A stretch of 64,000 nt of DNA from Neisseria sp. Marseille-Q6792 (GCF_943181435.1 NZ_OW969598.1:930001-994000), one strand, 5' to 3'; numbered from the stretch's first letter, positions 24,146 through 33,014 are shown. The notes: generated by a model from the letters alone, not told the origin. A program made the numbers and translations.

Positions 24146-25873
24146 TTACGCTTTCGGGTTTTCGCGCATATGCGGCGGCAGGACCATTTCGTCCAAACCT
24201 TTACCGTTGCCGACCATGGGCAGCACGTTTTGTTTTTTATCGGTCAAGAAGTCCATAAATACCAGACGGTCTTTTTGTTTGACCGCTTCCAACAGCGCGC
24301 CTTCAACATCGGATTTTTTGTCCACGCGGATGCCGATGTGTCCGTATGCTTCCGCCAATTTGACGAAATCAGGTAGAGAATCGAAATAGGTTTCCGATTC
24401 GCGGTTGCCGTAGTACAGCTCCTGCCATTGGCGAACCATGCCGAGGTAGCCGTTATTGAGGGTAACGACGTTCACCGGAACTCGGTATTGGAAACAGGTG
24501 GACAATTCTTGGATGTTCATCTGAATCGAACCTTCGCCGGTAATACAGAACACATCTTGATCAGGAGCGGCAAGTTTCGCACCTATTGCATACGGCAAAC
24601 CTACGCCCATCGTGCCCAATCCGCCGGAGTTAAGCCATTGGCGTGGGCGTTCAAACGGATAATATTGCGCCGCGAACATTTGGTGTTGCCCTACATCCGA
24701 AGTAATGATGGCGGAGTTGTTGGTGATTTCGGCAAGTTTCTGTACGACGTATTGCGGCTTGATGATTTCGCTGTCGTTGTCAAACCACAGGCAGTTGCGC
24801 GAACGCCATTCTTCGATGCTTTTCCACCATTTGTCTAAAGAATCGGGAGCAGGGGTCGTATCTTGCTTGCCCCACAAGCCGATCATTTCGGTCAACACGT
24901 TTTTCACGTCGCCGACAATCGGAATATCGACTTTGACGCGTTTGGCAATGCTGGACGGGTCAACATCAATATGAATGACTTTTTTGGCTTTTTCAAAGAA
25001 TTTGGACGGAACGGATACGACACGGTCGTCAAAACGCGCACCCACTGCCAACACGACATCTGCGTTTTGCATGGCGAGGTTGGCTTCGTAAGTACCGTGC
25101 ATACCCAGCATACCCAAGAATTGTCGGTCACTTGAAGGATATGCGCCCAGCCCCATCAGCGTACCGGTACACGGTGCGCCCATCATGCGGACGAATTTTG
25201 TCAGCTCTTCCGAAGCATTGCCCAATACCACGCCGCCGCCGAAATAAACAACCGGACGTTTGGCAGAAGCCAACATTTGAACGGCTTTTTTAATCTGCCC
25301 GATATGACCTTGAACAACGGGTTGGTAAGAGCGGATAAAGATATCTTCCTGCGGATAGCTGAATTTCGCCATCGCCTGAGTTACATCTTTGGGAACATCA
25401 ACCACAACCGGACCGGGACGGCCGCTGGCGGCAATTTGGAATGCTTTCTTGATGGTCTCGGCAAGCTCGTTGACATCGGTTACCAAGAAATTATGTTTGA
25501 CGCACGGACGGGTAATACCGACCGTATCCACCTCTTGAAACGCATCCGTACCGATAAGCGAATTGCCGACTTGTCCGCTGATAACCACCATCGGAATCGA
25601 ATCGCTGTATGCAGTGGCGATGCCGGTCAGCGCATTGGTAACTCCCGGACCGGAAGTAACCAGCGCGACACCGACTTTACCGCTGACGCGCGCATACGCA
25701 TCTGCCGCATGTACCGCCGCCTGCTCGTGTCGGGTCAGAATGTGCTTGAATTTATTGAGTTGGAAAATAGCATCGTAGATTTCGATGACTGCGCCGCCCG
25801 GATAGCCAAAAACATACTCTACGCCTTCGGCTTTGAGACTTTGCACTATGATTTGTGCACCTGATAATTGCAT
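24146..25873 (-). CDS. ilvI: acetolactate synthase large (catalytic) subunit
   Basis: A ThDP- and FAD-dependent enzyme that condenses pyruvate to acetolactate. At 575 residues it is full length. Visible are YVFGYPGGAVIEIYDA, the catalytic glutamate in LTRHEQAAVHAADAYA, a central FAD-binding domain, and the ThDP motif CITGEGSIQMNIQELST...LNNGYLGMVRQWQ. It leads the ilvI-ilvH cluster; the 5' leader upstream is long and AT-rich. Confidence 0.97.
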   Translation of the reverse strand: MQLSGAQIIVQSLKAEGVEYVFGYPGGAVIEIYDAIFQLNKFKHILTRHEQAAVHAADAYARVSGKVGVALVTSGPGVTNALTGIATAYSDSIPMVVISGQVGNSLIGTDAFQEVDTVGITRPCVKHNFLVTDVNELAETIKKAFQIAASGRPGPVVVDVPKDVTQAMAKFSYPQEDIFIRSYQPVVQGHIGQIKKAVQMLASAKRPVVYFGGGVVLGNASEELTKFVRMMGAPCTGTLMGLGAYPSSDRQFLGMLGMHGTYEANLAMQNADVVLAVGARFDDRVVSVPSKFFEKAKKVIHIDVDPSSIAKRVKVDIPIVGDVKNVLTEMIGLWGKQDTTPAPDSLDKWWKSIEEWRSRNCLWFDNDSEIIKPQYVVQKLAEITNNSAIITSDVGQHQMFAAQYYPFERPRQWLNSGGLGTMGVGLPYAIGAKLAAPDQDVFCITGEGSIQMNIQELSTCFQYRVPVNVVTLNNGYLGMVRQWQELYYGNRESETYFDSLPDFVKLAEAYGHIGIRVDKKSDVEGALLEAVKQKDRLVFMDFLTDKKQNVLPMVGNGKGLDEMVLPPHMRENPKA

Positions 25874-26423
25874 AACGACCTCTTTTATATGGTTTCAAAC
25901 CAATAGGGACAAACTGCTTTACCACAGCACCTGTAATGCAATTCCGCCAAGCAGCGATTTAGGGTACGCGCATTGAGGGAACACGGTAACAGACAGATCA
26001 TCCAATCAATTGGGAAGAAACACAGAGTTTATGAAATGAAAGAGCGTCAACGATAACGCAAACTGAAGATTCAGGCAAGGAAAAATCTTTTACTTTTTAA
26101 CATTAAATATCTGTAAAATTATTATATTATGATTTATATGAATTTTTATAAATCAGAGAAACAGCAAACAACCAATACATTGTTGACATTTTACACTCCC
26201 ATATCGAATACAAAGAACGTACATTACCCCCTACTTTAACAGATTAGCCATTCTTTATTTAGCAGCCTTCACAGTATATTTCCGGAGGTATTTTCAGATT
26301 GCGTCTGCAAGACAGGTTGATTCAATTATACGGAAACAGATAGGATTAGATGATTATAGATACAAAACCACATGAACACTTTATCTGCTTTGACTGTGAT
26401 TTACGGTACGGAGTACGATAGAC
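25874..26423. other. non-coding leader region upstream of ilvI
   Basis: About 550 bp with no supported gene, between ilvI and the tRNA-Leu terminator. The segment 26080-26180 is very AT-rich, with several TATAAT-like stretches on the minus strand, and probably carries the ilvI promoter, leaving a leader of about 200-300 nt. I found no leucine/valine-rich leader peptide and no clear attenuator. A TTGACA sits on the plus strand at 26183-26188 within ATTGTTGACATT, with no obvious gene downstream. Confidence 0.5.
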
Positions 26424-26450
26424 AAAAAAATAACCGCTCTAAAAGCGGTT
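26424..26450 (-). terminator. intrinsic terminator of tRNA-Leu(CAA)
   Basis: Stem AACCGCT/AGCGGTT followed by TATTTTTTT on the minus strand, directly after the tRNA CCA end. Confidence 0.85.
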
Positions 26451-26451
26451 G

Positions 26452-26536
26452 TGGTGCCCAGGGTCGGACTCGAACCGACACACCTTGCGGCGGGGGATTT
26501 TGAGTCCCCTGCGTCTACCAATTTCGCCACCTGGGC
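26452..26536 (-). tRNA. tRNA-Leu (anticodon CAA)
   Basis: An 85-nt class II tRNA with encoded CCA. Acceptor GCCCAGG/CCTGGGC, anticodon stem GGGGA/TCCCC with loop CTCAAAA, a long variable arm, and T-loop TTCGAGT. The anticodon CAA reads UUG. Confidence 0.95.
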
Positions 26537-26552
26537 TGGTGAAGAAGCTGCC

Positions 26553-26580
26553 ATTATAATGGCTTTTAAAACTCTGTAAA
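26553..26580 (-). promoter_or_regulatory. promoter of tRNA-Leu(CAA)
   Basis: TTTACA and TATAAT with a 16-bp spacer on the minus strand, the -10 box ending 17 bp before the tRNA 5' end. Confidence 0.7.
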
Positions 26581-26822
26581 CCTTTTTTTTAATTTTTTTT
26601 ACTAATTATTATTTACTATTTGATTCTAAAGATAATTAAACCATGCCACATCTATACCGCAATCTAAGAAACCTACTGAATAAAAATTATGCCGCATTAA
26701 CTCTGATGACCACTGCCATACTGCGGTGCAAAAAATACTACATTTAATCTAATAAACGCGTTAAGATGGAAACATTCAAGTTCTGTACGAATTCGGTTGT
26801 TTATATTTATTAGGATATTGTC

Positions 26823-27479
26823 ATGCTTTCTATACCACGTTCCTTTCTGCTGAGTATCTTCGCCCTTGCATCGCTTGCCGCCTGCAAACCTCAAGAAAAC
26901 AATGCGGCACAAGCCACTGCATCTGCCGCATCTGCTGCATCTGCTACCGAAAACTCGCCGAAACCGCAAACACGCGGCACAGATATTCGCCAGGAAGATA
27001 TCGGCGGCGACTTTACACTGACCGATGGCGATGGCAAACCGTTCAGCCTGAGCGACTTAAAAGGTAAAGTGGTGATTCTGTCTTTCGGTTATACACACTG
27101 CCCGGATGTCTGCCCGACCGAGCTGCTGACATACAGCGACACACTAAAACAACTTGGCGATCAGGCTAAAGATGTGAAAGTCGTGTTCGTCAGCATCGAC
27201 CCCGAACGGGATACGCCTGAAATCATCGGCAAATACGCCAAACAATTCAATCCCAACTTTATCGGACTGACTGCGACCGGCGATCAAAGCCTGCCGGTTA
27301 TCAAACAGCAATACCGCGTGGTTTCTGCCAAAGTCAATCAAAAAGACGATAGCGAAAACTATTTGGTCGACCACTCTTCCGGCGCTTATCTGATTGATAA
27401 AAACGGGGAGGTAGCGATTTTCTCTCCTTACGGAAGCGAGCCGGAAACCATTGCCGCCGACGTAAGAACCCTGCTCTAA
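26823..27479 (+). CDS. Sco-family copper chaperone lipoprotein
   Basis: A 218-residue SCO1/SenC protein: signal peptide with lipobox LAAC (C21), an Ala/Ser linker, then a thioredoxin-fold domain (about 60-218). The copper ligands are C93, C97 (THCPDVCPTE) and H184 (VDHSSGAYLID). Sco proteins help build the CuA site of cytochrome oxidases. Neisseria uses a cbb3 oxidase without CuA, so a role in redox protection or other copper delivery is plausible; that is inference. It ends in an imperfect DUS pair. Confidence 0.93.
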   Translation: MLSIPRSFLLSIFALASLAACKPQENNAAQATASAASAASATENSPKPQTRGTDIRQEDIGGDFTLTDGDGKPFSLSDLKGKVVILSFGYTHCPDVCPTELLTYSDTLKQLGDQAKDVKVVFVSIDPERDTPEIIGKYAKQFNPNFIGLTATGDQSLPVIKQQYRVVSAKVNQKDDSENYLVDHSSGAYLIDKNGEVAIFSPYGSEPETIAADVRTLL

Positions 27480-27487
27480 ATGTAACC

Positions 27488-27526
27488 GTATGCCGTCTGA
27501 ATCACAAAACCGTTCAAACGGCATCA
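27488..27526 (+). terminator. imperfect DUS-pair hairpin after the sco gene
   Basis: GCCGTCTGAA paired with TTCAAACGGC, one mismatch, 9 bp past the stop. Confidence 0.55.
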
Positions 27527-27529
27527 TCA

Positions 27530-27740
27530 TTCCAAGATATTAAGGTATTTGCATACCATACCAGATAGTTCACCAGCCATCGCCTTGTCGGTAAAGCAGC
27601 TTCGTAATCGGGATTCCGCCCAAAACTTACGCGCAATATCCAGAATAAACGTATATCGTTTTGCACGATAAGGTGTCTGCGTCAACCTTGCCAAACTTAC
27701 AGCCTGACGAGGTTTGTGCCACCCGACGGGTCAAATGGCA
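27530..27740 (-). pseudogene. possible gene remnant, about 68 open codons without a start
   Basis: The minus strand has an open frame between a TGA near 27742 and a TGA at about 27528 (excerpts: VSLARLTQTPYRAKRYTF, then FWAESRLRSCFTDKAMAGEL). It has protein-like composition but no start codon or Shine-Dalgarno. I do not recognise it; it may be the tail of a deleted gene. The rest of the 27480-27890 gap shows only one DUS copy (27845). Confidence 0.2.
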
Positions 27741-27890
27741 TAGTTTTGGATTTAGTTTTCTGCGATAACACGCCAAAGGTAAAATAAGCATTGCCCGAAC
27801 CTGTTACCCGTATCTTTAAAGGTTTGGATGGCGCATGGTTTTCTTCAGACGGCATTTCTGTTTTTTCCCACAACCATAACGGAGGACGAT

Positions 27891-28640
27891 ATGGATACTG
27901 AGGACAAAGGTTTTTCTGAAAGCGCACAGGCCGCCTTGGGTAGCGGTACCAACCGTTTTTACGTGTACTGCCTGACCGATTTGAAAAAAGGCAAAGTACT
28001 GTATATCGGTACAGGCTGTGGCAACCGTATTTTCGAATTTGACCATTTCGACGCACCTACGGCAAAAGCCGTATCCAAATGCCGCAAGCTCGGACGCTTT
28101 ATCTTGGCCCATCACCTAACCGAAAGTGAGGCACTGGTCGCTCAACAATCTCTGATTGCGTTTGCCCGCAGCATTTGCGGTAAAAAGCTGAAGAACCTTG
28201 ACGGTTCGATACAAGGCATCCGTACCGAAGATTGGGAAAACCGTTTCGGCTTCGAGCCGGCAGATGTTGGCAAACTGAATCCGGACGGTCTGATTTTGGC
28301 AGTCAAACTACCTCAAGCCGCAAACCGTAACGAATCTGCCGCAGAACGTGAAAATCGGGCACGCGGCACTTGGACGGTTGCCAAAGATTTGGTCAAGAAA
28401 GTGAAATATCTCATCGGTATTGATACGGATTCGGACAACGCGGTCGTATGTGCCTATAAGGTAGCAGGTTTCGAGACGGAAGAGACCGTCAGAAACGGTA
28501 AAACCCTGACTGCCTACCGCTTTACGTTTACCCAAGAAAAGGATGTTGCCGAAACATTAGGACTGCAGCAGAAATCCCTGCCGGGATTAAAATTTGCCAA
28601 CGGCTCGGATAAAACCTATATCCGCCCCAAAAACATATGA
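27891..28640 (+). CDS. LEM-3/ANKLE1-type GIY-YIG nuclease-fold protein
   Basis: A 249-residue protein with an N-terminal GIY-YIG domain (residues about 22-110: RFYVYCLTDL, VLYIGTGCGNRIFEF), the variant typical of LEM-3-like nucleases, with Y-V-Y and Y-I-G as the two motifs. The C-terminal 140 residues are Lys/Asn rich and unrecognised. Its role in bacteria is undefined; DNA cleavage is inferred from the fold. GGAGGACGAT before ATG 27891 fixes the start; the longer frame from 27828 covers a DUS. No partner gene is close. Confidence 0.75.
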   Translation: MDTEDKGFSESAQAALGSGTNRFYVYCLTDLKKGKVLYIGTGCGNRIFEFDHFDAPTAKAVSKCRKLGRFILAHHLTESEALVAQQSLIAFARSICGKKLKNLDGSIQGIRTEDWENRFGFEPADVGKLNPDGLILAVKLPQAANRNESAAERENRARGTWTVAKDLVKKVKYLIGIDTDSDNAVVCAYKVAGFETEETVRNGKTLTAYRFTFTQEKDVAETLGLQQKSLPGLKFANGSDKTYIRPKNI

Positions 28641-28775
28641 TCGTAGGTTCTGCCTTCAAAAGGAACCGGATACCGTAATCTTCCGCATTTCTACCTTGCA
28701 AAATCAGAAGCAGGCTTTTCAGACGGCATCGGAGCCTATAAGATTACAGAACACTACAAACAAAGGAGCAGATAC

Positions 28776-29645
28776 ATGCCTGTAAACGAATATACACAAA
28801 TCGGCTGGATAGGTTTGGGTCAAATGGGCAACCCCATGGTAACACGGCTTTTGGACGGCAATATTGAAGTCGGCATATACAACCGCTCGCCCGGGAAAAC
28901 TGATTCCCTTGCCGCCAAAGGTGCAAAGGTCTATGGCAGCACCATCGAACTTGTCCGCGACTATCCCGTTATTTTCCTAATGGTCTCCGACTATGCCGCC
29001 GTGTGCGACATCCTGAACGGAGTCCGCGACGGATTGGCCGGCAAAATCATCGTCAACATGAGCACCATCTCCCCGACCGAAAACCTCGCCGTCAAAGCAC
29101 TTGTCGAAGCCGCAGGCGGACAATTTGCCGAAGCCCCAGTTTCCGGTTCGGTCGGTCCGGCCACCAATGGTACGCTGCTCATTCTGTTCGGCGGCGACGA
29201 AACTGTTTTAAACCCGTTGCAGAAAGTGTTTTCCCTTGTCGGCAAAAAAACCTTCCACTTCGGAGAAGTGGGCAAAGGCTCGGGCGCGAAACTCGTCTTA
29301 AACTCGCTCTTAGGCATTTTCGGCGAAGCGTACAGCGAAGCCATGTTGATGGCTCGGCAGTTCGGCATCGATACCGACACCATCGTCGAAGCCATCGGCG
29401 GCTCGGCAATGGACTCGCCCATGTTCCAAACCAAAAAATCCCTGTGGGCAAACCGCGAATTCCCGCCCGCCTTCGCCCTAAAACACGCCTCCAAAGACCT
29501 CAACCTCGCCGTCAAAGAGCTTGAACAGGCAGGCAACACCCTGCCCGCCGTCGAAACCGTTGCTGCCAGCTACCGCAAAGCAGTCGAAGCCGGCTACGGC
29601 GAACAGGACGTTTCCGGTGTTTACCTGAAATTGGCAGAACACTGA
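28776..29645 (+). CDS. beta-hydroxyacid dehydrogenase (3-hydroxyisobutyrate dehydrogenase family)
   Basis: A 289-residue NAD(P)-dependent enzyme. The Rossmann motif WIGLGQMGNP is at 11-20, the substrate motif FAEAPVSGSVGPATNGTL near 118-135, and the catalytic lysine in GKGSGAKLVLNSLLG near 170. The substrate could be 3-hydroxyisobutyrate, tartronate semialdehyde or succinic semialdehyde; the sequence does not decide. AAAGGAGCAGATAC precedes ATG 28776. It ends in a DUS terminator. Confidence 0.88.
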   Translation: MPVNEYTQIGWIGLGQMGNPMVTRLLDGNIEVGIYNRSPGKTDSLAAKGAKVYGSTIELVRDYPVIFLMVSDYAAVCDILNGVRDGLAGKIIVNMSTISPTENLAVKALVEAAGGQFAEAPVSGSVGPATNGTLLILFGGDETVLNPLQKVFSLVGKKTFHFGEVGKGSGAKLVLNSLLGIFGEAYSEAMLMARQFGIDTDTIVEAIGGSAMDSPMFQTKKSLWANREFPPAFALKHASKDLNLAVKELEQAGNTLPAVETVAASYRKAVEAGYGEQDVSGVYLKLAEH

Positions 29646-29662
29646 TTGCCTTTTACAAACAC

Positions 29663-29696
29663 AATGCCGTCTGAACATATTTCAGACGGCATTTTT
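29663..29696 (+). terminator. DUS-pair terminator after the dehydrogenase gene
   Basis: Perfect DUS arms with a short loop and a TTTTT tail. Confidence 0.8.
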
Positions 29697-29731
29697 ATCG
29701 CCCCACGCTAAATAAAAAATAGGGAGCAAAT

Positions 29732-30645
29732 ATGTGGAAAATGTTGAAACATATAGCCCAAACCCACCGCAAGCGTCTGCTCGGCACGTTTTCTCTGGTC
29801 GGACTGGAAAATCTTTTGATGCTGGTGTATCCGGTGTTTGGCGGCTGGGCAATTAATGCCGTAATTGCGGGGAAGGTGTGGCAGGCGTTGCTGTACGCTT
29901 TGGTTGTATTTTTGATGTGGCTGGTCGGTGCGGCGCGGCGGATTGCCGATACGCGCACGTTTACGCGGATTTATACCGAAATCGCCGTGCCGGTTGTGTT
30001 GGAACAGCGGCAGCGGCAAGTCCCGCATTCAGCAATATAGTGGATTAAATTTAAACCAGTACGGCGTTGCCTCGCCTTGCCGTACTATTTGTACTGTCTG
30101 CGGCTTCGTCGCCTTGTCCTGATTTTTGTTAATCTACTATAACTGCGCGGGTTGCCCTGTCGCGTGAGTTTGTCAGCTTTTTGGGAGAACACCTGCCGAT
30201 TGCCGCGACATCCGTCGTATCCATATTCGGCGCGTGCATCATGCTGCTGGTGCTGGAATTTTGGGTCGGCGTGTCGGCAGTGTGCATACTTGCGTTGTTT
30301 TTATGGCTTTTGCCGCGTTTTGCCGCCATCAGCGAAAACCTGTATTTCCGCCTGAACAACAGCTTGGAACGCGACAACCACTTTATCCGAAAAGGCGACG
30401 AGCGGCAGCTGTACCGCCATTATGGACGGTTGCGCGCCTGCGTGTGCTGATTTCCAACCGCGAAGCCTTCGGCTATCTCTGCGTCGGCGCAGCGATAGGT
30501 ATTTTATTCGGCTTTGCTTTTGTGATGATGACACTCAAAGGCTACGGCAGCGCAGGGCATGTCTATTCGGTTAGCACTTATCTGTGGATGTTTGCCATGA
30601 GTTTGGACGACGTACCGCGATTGGTCGAACAATTTCGATCTGGGA
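29732..30645 (+). pseudogene. broken ABC-transporter-type membrane protein
   Basis: Three pieces of one multi-pass membrane protein lie in order. Piece one starts MWKMLKHIAQTHRKRLLG and has two TM segments (to 30035). A Correia element at 30036-30141 then ends the frame with its own TAG. Piece two (30142-30430) has two more TMs (PIAATSVVSIFGACIMLLVL). A one-base frameshift near 30425-30432 throws the third piece (ARLRVLISNREAFGYLCVG onwards) into another frame. Homology stops after DDVPRLVEQ at about 30638, where unrelated AT-rich DNA begins. It resembles the six-TM domain of ABC exporters, without any ATPase domain. It cannot make a functional product. Confidence 0.8.
30036..30141. repeat. 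Correia element (CREE), short form, 106 bp, inside a gene
   Basis: Left end TATAGTGGATTAAATTTAAA, right end TTTTTGTTAATCTACTATA. It lacks the internal segment of the long form and carries one end of each type. It disrupts the membrane protein gene. Confidence 0.93.
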
Positions 30646-30957
30646 GCTTATAGAGTATATCTACTTCATCATAACGAGCGGCGGCCAAAGTACCCACGAC
30701 ATCATAGTCAAACTCTGCCGTATATGTCCCTGCCGTGAGTCTTTGGTTTGCACTCAAAGTCGTGTGGCAGCACAATAGATCGAGTAAGAATGCCCCAAAA
30801 ACTAAAGACAAGAGCCTCTTCCTGCAAAAGCTATAATTGGAACGATGTGCGAACAATACTATAGTAAAACTCAGCATGCTTTGCAGGACACCTCCTGTAT
30901 ACTTTCTCATTGAGAAATGCTTTGAGTGTATTATTTCAGCCCTTTAAGTCGTTGATT
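30646..30957. other. AT-rich segment of foreign appearance
   Basis: From the break in the membrane-protein pseudogene to the 210-aa gene, base composition is clearly more AT-rich than its surroundings. The minus strand holds a 110-codon frame (30578-30910; MRKYTGGVLQSMLSF...) that runs on into antisense pseudogene DNA, so if it was ever a gene it is now cut. I recognise no product. Confidence 0.4.
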
Positions 30958-31590
30958 CTAGGTTGATATGATCTCAATATACTCTTTGTATTCTAAGGGG
31001 ATAGGTAGATTAAACACCAAATCCTTTAGAGGGTCTACATTTCTCCCCATTTTGTAACACAAATATAGCCGTTCATTAAGCTCAGCATAGATTCGTACAT
31101 TCCTCAATTCATAGCTATTAATCGTTTCTAAATCGTCTCTATTTATTGACGCAATGATATCTCGTTCATTGTATTTCCCCGAGGAAGTATCTACTTCAAA
31201 GAGTCTACCCCCACCATCTCCTATGATAAGAATTTTCTTTTCGTTTGGTGTTCCTTCCCAGAGCGTAATCCATCTACTTCCCATACCTAAGGGGTCTATC
31301 TTACGCTTTGGAGAGATATAGTTCTCAATCCCCTTAATATTCTGCCTGAAGATATTGCTGCTTTTAATGAATTGACGAGCAACAGTGGCGCAGAAAAGAA
31401 TAGGAACTTGGGTTAAGTCTACATCATCCCAATTGTTATCAGTGTTAAATAGATTGAAAAACAGGAGTTCAGCCTTCCCTATCATCTGAGCGAGCACATA
31501 CACCCTAGTTTCTCTTGATTCATCCTTTCGTTTAGTCTCAATGCTGATAACTTGATTATTCCTCCACCTTATTTCTGTCATATTTCTCAT
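30958..31590 (-). CDS. unidentified 210-aa protein, candidate immunity protein
   Basis: A complete gene of 210 residues, AT-rich in codon use compared with neighbours. It is acidic/hydrophilic with no signal or TM segments, so cytoplasmic. Notable stretches are LLFFNLFNTDNNWDDVDL, WITLWEGTPNEKKILIIGDG and NLPIPLEYKEYIEIIST. I do not recognise the family with certainty; overall style resembles Imm-type immunity proteins. The start ATG 31590 lies 1 nt after the stop of an orphan C-terminal fragment, exactly as immunity genes follow toxin genes. An AAGGAA lies upstream. Function is inference from context. Confidence 0.6.
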   Translation of the reverse strand: MRNMTEIRWRNNQVISIETKRKDESRETRVYVLAQMIGKAELLFFNLFNTDNNWDDVDLTQVPILFCATVARQFIKSSNIFRQNIKGIENYISPKRKIDPLGMGSRWITLWEGTPNEKKILIIGDGGGRLFEVDTSSGKYNERDIIASINRDDLETINSYELRNVRIYAELNERLYLCYKMGRNVDPLKDLVFNLPIPLEYKEYIEIIST

Positions 31591-31591
31591 C

Positions 31592-31720
31592 TTAGTGAAT
31601 TCCTTTGGTTTTCAGATGTTCATCAGCTGCAGCTAAGTACTTATCGCGATATTCCAATTTGAAAGACATCGGACAACGGATAGAGTGGTCGGAACGGAAC
31701 ATCAAAGCCGGAACTTGAAA
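31592..31720 (-). pseudogene. orphan C-terminal fragment, probable toxin tail
   Basis: About 42 codons are open from the sohB terminator at 31718 to a TAA at 31592 (excerpts: VPALMFRSDHSIRCPMSF, EYRDKYLAAADEHLKTKGIH). There is no start codon in a suitable place, so it is the truncated end of a larger protein. Its stop is 1 nt from the start of the 210-aa gene. The arrangement suggests the C-terminus of a polymorphic toxin (MafB, TpsA/FHA or Rhs type) left after recombination at the DUS hairpin. The family is not recognised. Confidence 0.5.
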
Positions 31721-31752
31721 AATGCCGTCTGAACACGCTTCAGACGGCATTT
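31718..31752 (-). terminator. DUS-pair terminator after sohB
   Basis: Perfect DUS pair with a T-tract on the minus strand, 16 bp past the sohB stop. It marks the edge of the AT-rich accessory patch. Confidence 0.8.
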
Positions 31753-31768
31753 CCATCCGTTCGGCAAA

Positions 31769-32821
31769 CTACATCACATCCGCCCGCCGGTTGACAAGTT
31801 TGGCAAACAACTTTTCAACAGAAGCTTCCGCCTGCAAACCAATGCGCTGGATCAGACTTTGCTTCTCCTGATATTTCACTTCGATAACCTGTTTGTTTTC
31901 AAACGCTTTCAACAACAAATCATCACTAGTTGAAATTTCGTCAATCAAGTTCAACGCCAACGCCTGCCGGCCGAACCAATGTTCACCCGTCGCTATTTTT
32001 TCAATATCCAACCCGGGGCGGTTTTCACTGACAAACTGCTTGAACAACTGATGCGTTTCCTCCAGTTCCTGCCGGAATTTCTGTTTGCCCTTTTCCGTAT
32101 TTTCACCCATAAAGGTAACCGTGCGCTTAAATTCGCCCGCCGTCATCACATCCACATCGATATCATGTTTTTTCAACAGGCGGTGAATATTCGGCACTTC
32201 CGCCACCACGCCCACCGAACCGATAATAGCAAAAGGAGCGGAAACAATTTTATCCGCCACACACGCCATCATATAGCCGCCGCTTGCCGCCACCTTATCG
32301 ACAGCAACAGTCAACGGAATATTACGTTCGCGCAAACGCCTAAGCTGCGAAGCCGCCAAACCGTAACCGTGAACCACGCCGCCCGGACTTTCCAATCTGA
32401 GCAGAACTTCATCTTCAGGCTTGGCAATCAAAAGCACCGCCGTAATCTCATGACGCAAGGATTCTACGGCGTGTGCATACAAATCACCGTCAAAATCCAA
32501 CACAAAAAGGCGGGATTTTTGCGTTTCGGCAGATTTCTCCCCACCCTCCTTCAAACGCTTTTTCTCTGCTTTGGCTTCCGCCTTTTCCTTTTTCTTTTCT
32601 TCTTTTTCCTGATGTTTTGCCTCTTCCCCGCTTAAAAAGAATGCTTCAAACGATTGCCGCTGTTTTTTATAATTTTCCGAAAAATCCGTCAGTACGACAC
32701 TGCCGCTTTCCGACTGTTTCTTACTCTGTACGATAGCCAACACAATCAGCGCAATTGCGCCGAACACGGTAAGCAGTTCGAGCAGGAAAATACCGTAATT
32801 CAGTAAAATTTCTTTCCACAT
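31769..32821 (-). CDS. sohB: SohB-like inner-membrane S49 peptidase
   Basis: A 350-residue protein: N-terminal TM (about 8-32), a very charged Lys/Glu linker (about 66-95), then a single SppA-type domain. Catalytic residues by family are S180 (VAASGGYMMAC) and K232 (GEFKRTVTFMGENTEKG), the Ser/Lys dyad. SohB is a putative membrane protease. Two further ATGs lie upstream (32854, 32869) and the frame is open there; MWKEILLNYGIFLLELLTV aligns with the SohB N-terminus and has GAGGA upstream, so 32821 is preferred. Confidence 0.85.
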   Translation of the reverse strand: MWKEILLNYGIFLLELLTVFGAIALIVLAIVQSKKQSESGSVVLTDFSENYKKQRQSFEAFFLSGEEAKHQEKEEKKKEKAEAKAEKKRLKEGGEKSAETQKSRLFVLDFDGDLYAHAVESLRHEITAVLLIAKPEDEVLLRLESPGGVVHGYGLAASQLRRLRERNIPLTVAVDKVAASGGYMMACVADKIVSAPFAIIGSVGVVAEVPNIHRLLKKHDIDVDVMTAGEFKRTVTFMGENTEKGKQKFRQELEETHQLFKQFVSENRPGLDIEKIATGEHWFGRQALALNLIDEISTSDDLLLKAFENKQVIEVKYQEKQSLIQRIGLQAEASVEKLFAKLVNRRADVM

Positions 32822-32883
32822 TGATTGGATTTCCTCTTGTTCAGGCATGAACATGTCAATATTGCCCATCCCCGTCCGACAGA

Positions 32884-32910
32884 TAAAAAAATAACCGCTT
32901 GGAGCGGTAT
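32884..32910 (-). terminator. intrinsic terminator of tRNA-Leu(TAA)
   Basis: Stem ACCGCT/AGCGGT (with mismatch-free core) followed by TATTTTTTT on the minus strand. Confidence 0.8.
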
Positions 32911-32924
32911 TGTTATTTTCAGCT

Positions 32925-33014
32925 TGGTGCCCGGAGCCGGAATCGAACCGGCACGGGATGTTTAGTCCCGACGGATTTTAAGTCCGTTGTGTCTACCTAT
33001 TTCACCACCCGGGC
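32925..33014 (-). tRNA. tRNA-Leu (anticodon TAA)
   Basis: A 90-nt class II tRNA with encoded CCA. Acceptor GCCCGGG/CTCGGGC-type pairing, anticodon loop CTTAAAA, a long variable arm (TCGGGACTAAACATCCCGT region), and T-loop TTCGATT. Confidence 0.94.

Noticed and set aside
30578..30910. 110-codon minus-strand frame starting MRKYTGGVLQ
   Set aside because: The 3' end is antisense of the membrane-protein pseudogene, the start has no Shine-Dalgarno, and no family is recognised. At best a cut remnant, so it is only described within the AT-rich segment.
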